32,620 nucleotides of DNA, taken from Pseudomonadota bacterium (GTDB taxonomy: Bacteria > Pseudomonadota > Alphaproteobacteria > Micavibrionales > Micavibrionaceae). Positions 9,460-16,281 of this stretch are shown here, one piece after another. Each line of letters begins with the position of its first letter. Position 1 is the first letter of the stretch. The DNA is taken from NCBI GenBank assembly GCA_963204825.1, contig CAUJHN010000015.1, forward strand, positions 1-32,620, in the 5' to 3' direction. The position numbers and the translations under genes are program-made. The notes under the pieces are model-generated. The model had not been told where the DNA came from, made no database searches, and was given only the letters and a program-made list of their open reading frames with translations.

Positions 9460-9705
9460 ATGAGTGAAGCAAAAGCAACAAAAGCTCCTGCAAAAAAAGC
9501 AGCCCCCAAAAAGGCCGCTTCCGGGAAAACAATCACGGTTACGCAAATCGCGTCTCCGGCGGGCCGTCTGCCTGTTCAACGTAAAACGCTGATCGGTCTT
9601 GGTCTGAACAAAATGAATCGCACGAAGACACTGGAAGACACGCCTTCCGTACGTGGCATGATCGAAGCGGTCAAACACCTCGTGAAAGTTGTAGAAGCAG
9701 CGTAA
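9460..9705 (+). CDS. rpmD: 50S ribosomal protein L30 with Ala/Lys-rich N-terminal extension
   Basis: L30 is a small surface protein of the 50S subunit. The family core starts at about residue 24 ([20 protein letters not shown]) and runs through [20 protein letters not shown] to the end at 81. Residues 1-23 are an added Ala/Lys/Pro segment ([16 protein letters not shown]). The start at 9460 is right because the preceding AAGGGTTAAGACG is the only ribosome-site-like sequence and no ATG lies near residue 24. L30 normally has about 60 residues. Confidence 0.96.
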   Translation: MSEAKATKAPAKKAAPKKAASGKTITVTQIASPAGRLPVQRKTLIGLGLNKMNRTKTLEDTPSVRGMIEAVKHLVKVVEAA

Positions 9706-9727
9706 TTGCCGCTTTAGGAGAAACGAT

Positions 9728-10222
9728 ATGAAACTGAATGAATTGAAACCGAACGAAGGCGCAAAGCATAACTATAAGCGCGTTGGCCGTGGTATCGGCT
9801 CCGGCAAGGGTAAAACGGCCGGCGTCGGCGTTAAAGGTCAAAAGGCCCGTTCCGGCGTTGCCATCAAAGGCTTCGAAGGCGGACAGATGCCTCTTTACAT
9901 GCGCCTGCCAAAACATGGCTTCAACAATTTCTTTGGCAAGGAGTACGCTGTTATAACGCTGGCGCGCCTACAACAGGCCATCGATAAAGGCATGATTGAC
10001 GGCAAAGGCACCGTGGATGAAAATTCGCTTCTAAAAGCAAAAGTCATCAGCCACAAACGCGATGGTGTTCGCCTGGTTGGCGGCGGCACGCTGAAATCCA
10101 AAATCGCCCTGAAGATCACGGGCGCGACGAAGGCGGCATCCGAAGCCGTTTCCAAAGCGGGCGGTTCGGTCGAGCTGATAAAAATCGAACGCAAGCCGGT
10201 CGTTCGCAAAAAAGCGAAGTAA
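9728..10222 (+). CDS. rplO: 50S ribosomal protein L15
   Basis: L15 is a late-assembly protein of the 50S subunit. The 164-residue product begins MKLNELKPNEGAKHNYKRVG, followed by GRGIGSGKGKTAGVGVKGQK, the glycine-rich segment that threads into 23S rRNA. FEGGQMPLYMRLPKHGFNN follows at about residues 55-73. A Shine-Dalgarno (AGGAGA) lies about eight bases before the ATG. The gene is followed directly by a strong intrinsic terminator, which closes the spc transcript before secY. Confidence 0.98.
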   Translation: MKLNELKPNEGAKHNYKRVGRGIGSGKGKTAGVGVKGQKARSGVAIKGFEGGQMPLYMRLPKHGFNNFFGKEYAVITLARLQQAIDKGMIDGKGTVDENSLLKAKVISHKRDGVRLVGGGTLKSKIALKITGATKAASEAVSKAGGSVELIKIERKPVVRKKAK

Positions 10223-10228
10223 GAATAC

Positions 10229-10253
10229 AAAACCCCGCTTCGGCGGGGTTTTT
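10229..10253 (+). terminator. Rho-independent terminator between rplO and secY
   Basis: AACCCCGC (10231-10238) pairs perfectly with GCGGGGTT (10243-10250) around a TTCG tetraloop and is followed by TTT, so the hairpin ends in a run of five T. The upstream side is A-rich. It lies seven bases after the rplO stop. This is a textbook intrinsic terminator. secY therefore probably needs its own promoter or read-through. Confidence 0.92.
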
Positions 10254-10382
10254 AATTGGTGCTGTAGGGCATATTGTTTTTTCGTGAATACGGACAATAT
10301 TTTAAGCTTATGCCCTTGTTTCCTGTGTCCAAATTTCCTACAACTTTAGGGTATTATCCTTCTACATAGAAAGTGACTGCCC
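10254..10382 (+). promoter_or_regulatory. secY upstream region with an imperfect hairpin; promoter location uncertain
   Basis: ATATTGT (10271-10277) pairs with ACAATAT (10294-10300), and flanking GGGC (10267-10270) can pair with GCCC (10312-10315) across a bulge. TTGTTT (10316-10321) with TACAAC (10339-10344) at a 17-bp spacing is a weak promoter match, and TATTAT (10352-10357) is an alternative -10 box. No Shine-Dalgarno is seen before the secY ATG. Because a terminator precedes this region, some promoter should be here, but I cannot place it firmly. Confidence 0.4.
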
Positions 10383-11741
10383 ATGGCCTCTGCCATCGAA
10401 CAACTTGCCAAAAACGCCAATTGGGGCGTGTTCTCCAAGGCGACCGAACTCAAGAAAAGAATTCTATTCACGCTGGGCGCGATTCTTGTCTATCGCCTTG
10501 GCACATACATCCCCGTTCCCGGCATCGATCCTTCCGTATGGGAAGACATCTATAACCAGAAGGGCGGCGGCATTCTGGACATGTTCAACATGTTCTCAGG
10601 CGGCGCGCTTCAACGTATGACGATTTTCGCCCTGAACATCATGCCGTATATTTCGGCGTCCATTATCATGCAGTTGGCAACCGCCATGTCTCCAAAGCTT
10701 GAAGCTTTGAAAAAAGAGGGCGAGTCCGGGCGCACGAAAATCAATCAATTCACGCGCTACTTCACGGTTCTTCTTGCCGGTATTCAGGCCTATGGCCTGG
10801 CTGTCGGACTTGAAAGCATGCAAAGCTCCATGGGTTCTGCCGTTATTGATCCTGGCTTCTTCTTCCGCGCCTCCACCGTTATCACGATCGTCGGCGGCAC
10901 GATTTTCCTGATGTGGCTTGGCGAACAAATCACACAACGCGGGATCGGAAACGGCATTTCCCTGATCATCTTTGCAGGGATCGTGGCGGGGCTTCCTCGT
11001 GCGCTTGGTTCTGTGCTTGAGTTAGGCCGCCAGGGGCAGTTCAACCCGATTGAAATGCTCGCGCTGGCCGCCATGGTCGTCGGCGTCATTGCCTTTATCG
11101 TATTTATCGAACGGGCCCAGCGCCGCGTTGTCGTGCAATACCCCAAACGCCAAACCGGCGCAGGACAGATGAGCATGGCGCAGCAGAATCACTTGCCGTT
11201 AAAGTTGAACACATCGGGCGTTATTCCGCCGATTTTCGCCTCTTCTCTGCTGTTCCTGCCGCTGACGATTCTGAACTTCACGGGCGCGGGCGGGCAGGGC
11301 GGCATACTGTCTCAATTCACGGCGCTGCTGGCGCATGGACAGCCGTTATACATGTTTATGTATGGCGGGCTGATTGTGTTCTTCGCGTTCTTTTATACGG
11401 CGATTGTATTCAACCCGCAGGAAAATGCGGAGATGCTCCGTAAATACGGCGGGTTCGTACCCGGCATTCGTCCCGGTAAAAACACGGCCGACTATCTCGA
11501 TTACGTTTTGACGCGCATTACGCTGCTTGGTGCGGGCTACCTGGTGTTTATCTGTCTGTTGCCGGAAATCATGATCGCGCATTATTCCATTCCGTTCTAT
11601 TTCGGCGGCACGTCCCTTTTGATTGCGGTGTCCGTTACCATGGATACGGTGGCGCAGGTCCACTCACATTTGATCGCACATCAATATGAAGGCCTCATCA
11701 AGAAGGCCAAGCTGAAAGGCACGAGAGAAGGAAGACGATAA
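10383..11741 (+). CDS. secY: Protein translocase channel subunit SecY
   Basis: SecY is the inner-membrane channel that exports unfolded proteins with SecE, SecG and SecA and inserts membrane proteins. The 452-residue protein has ten predicted hydrophobic segments, beginning with the helix around RILFTLGAILVYRLGTYIPV. Other family marks are EGESGRTKINQFTRY and LGEQITQRGIGNGISL, and the basic cytoplasmic C-terminus ends KLKGTREGRR. adk begins one base after its stop, and purine-rich sequence at the secY end (GAAGGAAG) is the adk ribosome site. SecY itself lacks a clear Shine-Dalgarno. Confidence 0.98.
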   Translation: MASAIEQLAKNANWGVFSKATELKKRILFTLGAILVYRLGTYIPVPGIDPSVWEDIYNQKGGGILDMFNMFSGGALQRMTIFALNIMPYISASIIMQLATAMSPKLEALKKEGESGRTKINQFTRYFTVLLAGIQAYGLAVGLESMQSSMGSAVIDPGFFFRASTVITIVGGTIFLMWLGEQITQRGIGNGISLIIFAGIVAGLPRALGSVLELGRQGQFNPIEMLALAAMVVGVIAFIVFIERAQRRVVVQYPKRQTGAGQMSMAQQNHLPLKLNTSGVIPPIFASSLLFLPLTILNFTGAGGQGGILSQFTALLAHGQPLYMFMYGGLIVFFAFFYTAIVFNPQENAEMLRKYGGFVPGIRPGKNTADYLDYVLTRITLLGAGYLVFICLLPEIMIAHYSIPFYFGGTSLLIAVSVTMDTVAQVHSHLIAHQYEGLIKKAKLKGTREGRR

Positions 11742-11742
11742 A

Positions 11743-12321
11743 ATGAATATCATCGTGATCGGGCCGCCGGGCGCGGGCAAGGGAACGCAGGCGAAAATCC
11801 TTGAGGCAGAATATGGCTTGAAGCAACTATCGACGGGCGACATGCTCCGCGCGGAAATCGCGGCCGGATCGGATCTTGGTAAAAAAGCGAAGGCGCTGAT
11901 GGATGCCGGGGAGCTTGTACCGGATGATGTTGTTATCGGCATGATTGCGAACCGCATCGCGCAGCCGGATTGCGCCAAAGGCGTAATTTTCGATGGATTT
12001 CCCCGCACGGTGGAACAGGCGAAAGCGCTCGATAAAATGCTCGGCGAAAAGGGTAAGCCGATCAAGGTTGTGATTGAATTCGCGGTGAATGAGGAAGAGC
12101 TGGTGAACCGCCTCCGCACCCGCATTCAACAAACGATCGACGCGGGGCAGCAAGTGCGGGGTGATGACAACGAAGAAACCCTGCGCAACCGTTTAAAAGT
12201 TTTCCGCGAACAGACGGCGCCGATTATCCCTTATTACAAGGGGACGGGCCTCCTCAAAACGGTCGACGGCATGCTGCCCATCGACCATGTGACGCAGGCG
12301 ATTAAGGCGCTGTTGAAGTAG
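11743..12321 (+). CDS. adk: Adenylate kinase, short-LID form
   Basis: It catalyses ATP + AMP to 2 ADP in the cytoplasm. The P-loop GPPGAGKGT is at residues 7-15, the AMP-binding region at about 31-60 (STGDMLRAEI), DGFPRT at 84-89 and the LID arginine/aspartate motif RGDDNEET at 139-146. At 192 residues the protein lacks the long LID and the zinc cysteines seen in some bacteria. Short forms at this locus are typical of Alphaproteobacteria. It is coupled to secY. Usually rpsM follows directly, but here an unrelated gene comes between. Confidence 0.97.
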   Translation: MNIIVIGPPGAGKGTQAKILEAEYGLKQLSTGDMLRAEIAAGSDLGKKAKALMDAGELVPDDVVIGMIANRIAQPDCAKGVIFDGFPRTVEQAKALDKMLGEKGKPIKVVIEFAVNEEELVNRLRTRIQQTIDAGQQVRGDDNEETLRNRLKVFREQTAPIIPYYKGTGLLKTVDGMLPIDHVTQAIKALLK

Positions 12322-12338
12322 GCTGCACGCAGGCAATA

Positions 12339-12386
12339 TTGGTTAATAAAATATAAATTGACATAATGCATAACTTTGTATAGCTT
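12339..12386 (+). promoter_or_regulatory. Two overlapping candidate promoters upstream of the orphan gene
   Basis: TTGGTT (12339-12344) and CATAAT (12362-12367) are 17 bp apart, and the -10 box matches at five of six positions. A perfect TTGACA (12358-12363) overlaps that -10 box and pairs with TATAGC (12379-12384) at a short 15-bp spacing. The region is very AT-rich compared with its surroundings. Either would give the next gene its own transcript independent of adk. Confidence 0.5.
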
Positions 12387-12392
12387 CCGGGC

Positions 12393-12417
12393 AAATCGAC
12401 GATCGATTTCAGGAGGT
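12393..12417 (+). promoter_or_regulatory. Hairpin directly before a strong Shine-Dalgarno
   Basis: AAATCGA (12393-12399) and TCGATTT (12403-12409) are exact reverse complements around a 3-base loop. One base later comes AGGAGGT (12411-12417), an almost full anti-16S match, and the GTG start is at 12424. The hairpin does not cover the ribosome site. It could protect the 5' end, block upstream translation read-in or bind a regulator. Confidence 0.6.
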
Positions 12418-12423
12418 GTTGTT

Positions 12424-13479
12424 GTGAGTGATAAGCCAGAAAATTCCTATAAACTTACGCCCGTTGGCGAGGCAAGAGAATTTCGTGTTTCAGAAGATAT
12501 GGGCTTTGAAGTGCCTCAGGCTGATGGCACTTCTGCAAGGGAACCAAGAACGGTCGTTAGCTGGGAAGAACGATACCCCTTTGCCGTTGATGAAGTTTTG
12601 GAAGCTCTTCGTCAAGAATATGGACGTGCGATCGCTCTGCTCGAGGATCTTGATTCAGATCTTTTTCATGAGCCGATGGATGCGGCGGATGCAATTTTTT
12701 TCGGATCACGTGAAGAGCAACAGCAGGGCGCGGTTGCAGAATTAACTGAAAAATATAGCGCTGTAACGCAGGCGCTGGGCCAGCGTCAGGATAGACAAAT
12801 CTATCTTCCAGTCAGCTTTGCGGAAGCAGCAGCATACGAGATGGAAGCGCCGTTGTTAACGGCTGTTATGCTGGCTTTGGATTTAAAAGAACAAGATATG
12901 ACGTATTACAAAGAGCGTTTGGCTAAAGAGGCAGGGCTGCAAGATACTTTCGGTGCCATCGCCGCCATCGCTGCTCAAATGCCACCCACGTTTGGTTTGG
13001 AAGATTTTGCTGAAACACTGGAACCTTGTGGTCCAATGGTGGTTGTAACAACGGAAAAAATCAGATGTAGTCCAGAGGACGAAGCAGCTCGCTTAAGAGC
13101 AATTTTTGAGGACGCCGATGACCCGCCGCCTGTAATACAGGAGGGGCAAGAAGTTCGTTTGCCGTATCCAATAGACCGGGTTTTGGAAGCGGTTGAAGCA
13201 GAAGCCGATCAGGCTGTTGCATTTTACCAGCAAAATCCTCAACTGGATCCAGGTGGTATGAATGCACAATTTACACATGGAACCAAAGAAGAGATCTTGT
13301 CAGTCTTATCCAAAGCGAGAGATGCAGGAGTCCCAGAAGTATGGTTGGCACTTAAGCCAAACTCTGATCCTAATCACCCACCAATGAGGGTGTTCAGTAC
13401 CGTCTTCCATAACATGCTTCTTTCAGGACAAGACCGTTTTCTTGAGCCGCCAGGCAGTGCTGGCCCGGCAATGGGTTAA
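12424..13479 (+). CDS. Unrecognised 351-residue acidic protein with three internal repeats
   Basis: I do not recognise a family. The GTG at 12424 is preferred to an in-frame ATG at 12376 because AGGAGGT lies 6 nt before it. The protein is acidic and mainly helical in pattern, with no signal peptide or membrane segment. Three related segments occur at about residues 51-75 (YPFAVDEVLEALRQE), 128-153 (LPVSFAEAAAYEMEA) and 247-269 (LPYPIDRVLEAVEAE): an aromatic/Leu-Pro start, then an Ala/Glu helix ending in a hydrophobic stretch. Repeats 1 and 3 are the clearest pair. The gene interrupts the conserved adk-rpsM junction, is more AT-rich than its neighbours and has its own promoter-like sequence, which suggests later insertion. 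Function unknown. Confidence 0.85.
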   Translation: MSDKPENSYKLTPVGEAREFRVSEDMGFEVPQADGTSAREPRTVVSWEERYPFAVDEVLEALRQEYGRAIALLEDLDSDLFHEPMDAADAIFFGSREEQQQGAVAELTEKYSAVTQALGQRQDRQIYLPVSFAEAAAYEMEAPLLTAVMLALDLKEQDMTYYKERLAKEAGLQDTFGAIAAIAAQMPPTFGLEDFAETLEPCGPMVVVTTEKIRCSPEDEAARLRAIFEDADDPPPVIQEGQEVRLPYPIDRVLEAVEAEADQAVAFYQQNPQLDPGGMNAQFTHGTKEEILSVLSKARDAGVPEVWLALKPNSDPNHPPMRVFSTVFHNMLLSGQDRFLEPPGSAGPAMG

Positions 13480-13530
13480 CAGCGTTAATTTCTAGCTGTA
13501 AAACAGGTTTTTTTGCACCCAAAACACTTG

Positions 13531-13559
13531 TTGACACAAGGGGTTAGAGTTCCTATATT
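13531..13559 (+). promoter_or_regulatory. Strong sigma-70-type promoter for the rpsM-rpsK-rpoA-rplQ operon
   Basis: TTGACA (13531-13536) is a perfect -35 box. TATATT (13554-13559) is a five-of-six -10 box at the ideal 17-bp spacing. A start near 13566 would leave a leader of about 115 nt before rpsM. This is the best-matching promoter in the window and agrees with the need to restart transcription after the inserted gene. Confidence 0.85.
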
Positions 13560-13595
13560 GCGGCAAATCTTAAAGCCCGCACGGTCTATGTTTAT

Positions 13596-13654
13596 CTTAT
13601 AAGCATTTGATTTATAAGGCTTTTTGATGGTGTAGGGTCTGGAATTACGGACCC
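13596..13654 (+). promoter_or_regulatory. Structured 5' leader of the alpha operon: two hairpins
   Basis: CTTATAA (13596-13602) pairs with TTATAAG (13612-13618). GGGTCTG (13635-13641) pairs with CGGACCC (13648-13654) through seven pairs, one of them G-U, around a 6-base loop. The second hairpin ends 17 nt before the AAGGAG of rpsM. In E. coli the alpha-operon leader is a pseudoknot bound by S4. No sequence match to it is seen, and rpsD is not in this operon. Confidence 0.45.
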
Positions 13655-13681
13655 GTTTAATATGATCAAAAAGGAGAAACT

Positions 13682-14062
13682 ATGGCTCGTATTGCAGGGG
13701 TTAACGTACCCGACAACAAACGCGCGCTCATCGCCCTGACCTATGTGCACGGCATTGGACGCTTTTCAGCACGTCAAATCTTGAAAGAAGTCGGCATCGA
13801 CGAAACACGCCGCATGAACTCGCTGACCGAGGATGAGCTGAACGCCATCCGTTCGCTGATCGATTCAGACAAATACATGATCGAAGGCGACCTGCGCCGC
13901 GAAATCGCGATCAACATCAAACGCCTGATGGACATGGCCTGCTACCGCGGCATCCGTCACCGCAAACACTTGCCTGTTCGCGGCCAACGCACGAAGACCA
14001 ACGCCCGCACGCGTAAAGGTCCTGCGAAGCCGATCGCCGGTAAGAAACAAGTGACGAAATAA
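13682..14062 (+). CDS. rpsM: 30S ribosomal protein S13
   Basis: S13 forms inter-subunit bridges with the 50S and contacts P-site tRNA. The 126-residue product begins [20 protein letters not shown] and contains the helix-two-turn-helix segment [20 protein letters not shown] at about residues 21-40. The C-terminal signature [20 protein letters not shown] is followed by [14 protein letters not shown] lies 7 nt before the ATG. It is the first gene after the strong promoter. Confidence 0.98.
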   Translation: MARIAGVNVPDNKRALIALTYVHGIGRFSARQILKEVGIDETRRMNSLTEDELNAIRSLIDSDKYMIEGDLRREIAINIKRLMDMACYRGIRHRKHLPVRGQRTKTNARTRKGPAKPIAGKKQVTK

Positions 14063-14075
14063 GGGGTGATGAACA

Positions 14076-14468
14076 ATGGCTAAACCAGCAGCAGCGAAGA
14101 CCGCTAAAAAAGTCAAAAAGAACATCACAACGGGCACCGTGCACGTCAATGCGTCTTTCAACAACACGCATGTCACGATCACGGATGAACAAGGGAATGT
14201 CATTTCCTGGTCCACGGCCGGCCTGATGGGTTTTAAAGGTTCCCGTAAATCCACGCCGTATGCCGCGCAGATGGCCGCAGAAGATGCAGGCCGTAAAGCG
14301 CAGGAACATGGCGTGCGGGAAGTTTATGTCGAAGTAAAGGGCCCAGGTTCGGGACGTGAGTCCGCGCTCCGCGCCCTTAACATCATCGGCCTGACGATCC
14401 GTTCCATCAAGGATATCACGCCTATCCCGCACAACGGCTGCCGCCCACGCAAGCGCCGCCGCGTTTAA
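14076..14468 (+). CDS. rpsK: 30S ribosomal protein S11
   Basis: S11 lies on the 30S platform next to the E-site codon. The 130-residue product has an Ala/Lys-rich N-terminus ([16 protein letters not shown]), then the family core with [19 protein letters not shown] and, near the end, [20 protein letters not shown] followed by RKRRRV. Length is normal. A 119-nt spacer with a long imperfect hairpin separates it from rpoA. Confidence 0.98.
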   Translation: MAKPAAAKTAKKVKKNITTGTVHVNASFNNTHVTITDEQGNVISWSTAGLMGFKGSRKSTPYAAQMAAEDAGRKAQEHGVREVYVEVKGPGSGRESALRALNIIGLTIRSIKDITPIPHNGCRPRKRRRV

Positions 14469-14474
14469 AAATTA

Positions 14475-14532
14475 GGGGTTGGAGATTGGATATTGGAATT
14501 TTTCTAAGATCCAATCTCTAAAATCCAACCTC
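14475..14532 (+). repeat. Imperfect palindrome in the rpsK-rpoA spacer
   Basis: AGATTGGAT (14483-14491) pairs exactly with ATCCAATCT (14509-14517), and GGTTGG (14477-14482) pairs with CCAACC (14525-14530), with a 7-base bulge on the right side only. The left arm consists of TTGGA-type tandem units (TTGGAGATTGGATATTGGA). Its low-GC, repeat-like composition differs from the flanking genes and resembles a small palindromic repeat element, though no second copy is seen in this window. Confidence 0.6.
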
Positions 14533-14587
14533 CAGTAAACCAGAGGCCGGCTAAGAACCGGATGACGTTAACGAGAAAGGAACTATT

Positions 14588-15610
14588 ATGATCCAGAAAA
14601 ACTGGCAAGAACTGATCAAGCCCCTGAAGATTGAAATCAATCACGGGAGTGTATCGAAAACAATCGGCAAAATCATTGCAGAACCGCTGGAGCGCGGCTT
14701 CGGTCTGACGCTCGGCAACGCAATTCGCCGCATTTGTCTGTCCTCGCTGCAAGGCGCGGCCGTTACGGGTATTCAAATCGATGGCGTTCTGCATGAATTC
14801 TCTTCCATCGAAGGCGTTCGTGAAGACGTAACGGACATCGTTCTGAACGTAAAAGCCCTGTCCGTGCGCATGCACGCAGAAGGCCCGAAACGCATGCGCG
14901 TTCACGCCGAAGGCCCATGCGAAGTCACGGCTGGCATGATCGAAGCCGGCGCGGACATCGAAATTATGAACCCGGACCTCGTGATCTGCACGCTGGACAA
15001 GGGCGCGAAATTCAACATGGAAATGATCGTCAACACGGGCAAAGGATATCGTCCTGCCGCCATGAACCGTCCGGAAGAAGCGCCAGTCGGTCTGATCCCG
15101 GTCGACTCCGTTTTCTCTCCGGTGCGTAAAGTGTCTTACGAAATCGAAGACACGCGCGTTGGGCAGATCACAGACTACGACAAGCTGACCCTGACGGTCG
15201 AAACGAACGGCGTTATTTCGCCGGAAGATGCCGTGGCTTATGCCGCGCGCATTCTGCAGGACCAGCTGCAGGTCTTCATCAACTTCGAAGAGCCAGACGC
15301 GGCGCAAAGCGGCGAAGAAGCGGACGAACTGCCGTTCAACCGCAATCTGCTGCGCAAAGTGGACGAACTCGAACTTTCGGTCCGCTCCGCGAACTGCCTG
15401 AAGAACGACAATATCGTTTACATCGGCGACCTCGTTCAGAAATCCGAAGGCGACATGCTGCGCACGCCGAACTTTGGCCGTAAGTCTCTTAACGAGATCA
15501 AGGAAGTGCTTTCCAACATGGGTCTGCATCTTGGCATGCAGGTAGAGGGATGGCCGCCAGAGAACATTGAAGATCTGGCGAAACGCCTGGACGATCCGTT
15601 CTCTAACTAA
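14588..15610 (+). CDS. rpoA: DNA-directed RNA polymerase alpha subunit
   Basis: Alpha dimerises to nucleate RNA polymerase assembly and contacts activators and UP elements through its C-terminal domain. The 340-residue protein has the N-terminal assembly domain ([20 protein letters not shown] at about residues 36-55; [20 protein letters not shown] next) and the CTD from about residue 255, with [13 protein letters not shown], in which R266 corresponds to the DNA-binding R265 of E. coli. [20 protein letters not shown] and WPPENI close the domain. Domain order is normal. Confidence 0.99.
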   Translation: MIQKNWQELIKPLKIEINHGSVSKTIGKIIAEPLERGFGLTLGNAIRRICLSSLQGAAVTGIQIDGVLHEFSSIEGVREDVTDIVLNVKALSVRMHAEGPKRMRVHAEGPCEVTAGMIEAGADIEIMNPDLVICTLDKGAKFNMEMIVNTGKGYRPAAMNRPEEAPVGLIPVDSVFSPVRKVSYEIEDTRVGQITDYDKLTLTVETNGVISPEDAVAYAARILQDQLQVFINFEEPDAAQSGEEADELPFNRNLLRKVDELELSVRSANCLKNDNIVYIGDLVQKSEGDMLRTPNFGRKSLNEIKEVLSNMGLHLGMQVEGWPPENIEDLAKRLDDPFSN

Positions 15611-15618
15611 TTCTGGTT

Positions 15619-15639
15619 GCCCTCGCGTAGAGCGAGGGC
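15619..15639 (+). other. Stable hairpin between rpoA and rplQ
   Basis: GCCCTCGC (15619-15626) pairs perfectly with GCGAGGGC (15632-15639) around a 5-base loop, nine bases after the rpoA stop. Only TTCC follows, not a T-run, so it is not a standard terminator. It may attenuate rplQ, protect the rpoA 3' end or be a processing site. The spacer to rplQ (134 nt) holds nothing else I can identify except the rplQ ribosome site. Confidence 0.65.
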
Positions 15640-15744
15640 TTCCAACAAGGACATAGTGTCCGCCCCCGTTTCCTATCGCGAGATGCCAACGGGTAATACC
15701 ATGGGACCGATGCGTCGGCCCGCTGCTTAAAAAGGAGAAACGCC

Positions 15745-16215
15745 GTGAGACACGGAATGAAACAAAGAAAACTGAACCGCACATCGCAACACCGCACGGC
15801 GATGTTCGCCAACATGGCGGCGGCGCTGGTGAAGCACGAACAGATCGTGACGACCCTGCCGAAGGCAAAAGAACTGAAGCCGATCGTTGAAAAACTGATC
15901 ACGCTGGGTAAAAAAGGCGGGCTTGCAAATCGTCGTCTGGCTATTTCCCGTATGCGCGATGAAGCGCAAGTGGCGAAACTGTTCGACACGCTGGCAACGC
16001 GCTACGCAGACCGTCAGGGCGGATATGCCCGCGTTCTGAAGGCGGGCTTCCGTTATGGCGACAATGCGCCGCTGGCGATCATCGAACTGGTCGACCGCGA
16101 CGTAACGGCAAAGGGCCAGGACAGCGGCCCAGTGTTCACGGACAGCGAACACGAAGCCGAAGAGGCCGCGAAGCCTGCTAAAAAAGCTCCGGCCAAGAAA
16201 AAAGCCGCCGCTTAA
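15745..16215 (+). CDS. rplQ: 50S ribosomal protein L17 with Ala/Lys C-terminal tail
   Basis: L17 lies on the back of the 50S subunit near the tunnel exit. The GTG at 15745 is the start because AGGAG at 15733-15737 is 7 nt upstream and the product then begins [17 protein letters not shown], as the family does. The core ends near residue 120 with LVDRDV. Residues 121-156 are an extension ending [15 protein letters not shown] clear terminator follows 20 nt after the stop and closes the ribosomal block. Confidence 0.97.
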   Translation: MRHGMKQRKLNRTSQHRTAMFANMAAALVKHEQIVTTLPKAKELKPIVEKLITLGKKGGLANRRLAISRMRDEAQVAKLFDTLATRYADRQGGYARVLKAGFRYGDNAPLAIIELVDRDVTAKGQDSGPVFTDSEHEAEEAAKPAKKAPAKKKAAA

Positions 16216-16235
16216 TATAATTATGCAATAATACC

Positions 16236-16265
16236 AAAAGCGGCCCTTAATACGGCCGCTTTTTT
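16236..16265 (+). terminator. Rho-independent terminator after rplQ
   Basis: AGCGGCC (16239-16245) pairs perfectly with GGCCGCT (16254-16260) around an 8-base loop. It is preceded by AAA and followed by five T, so A-T pairs extend the stem. It ends the rpsM-rpsK-rpoA-rplQ transcript. The next gene starts 17 nt later and so needs its own promoter. Confidence 0.92.
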
Positions 16266-16281
16266 ATGGCATATATTCCGT

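Noticed and set aside
13129-13141. CCTGTAATACAGG as a LexA-type SOS box
   Set aside because: It lies inside coding sequence and fits neither the gammaproteobacterial CTGT-N8-ACAG spacing nor the alphaproteobacterial GTTC-N7-GTTC form.
13496-13514. CTGT-AAA-ACAG followed by a T-run after the orphan gene, as a terminator
   Set aside because: The stem is only four pairs, too weak to call, although the T-run is good. It may contribute to termination.
14504-15868. Minus-strand frame of 454 codons opposite rpoA
   Set aside because: Antisense shadow of rpoA with biased composition and no ribosome site. rpoA itself is unambiguous.
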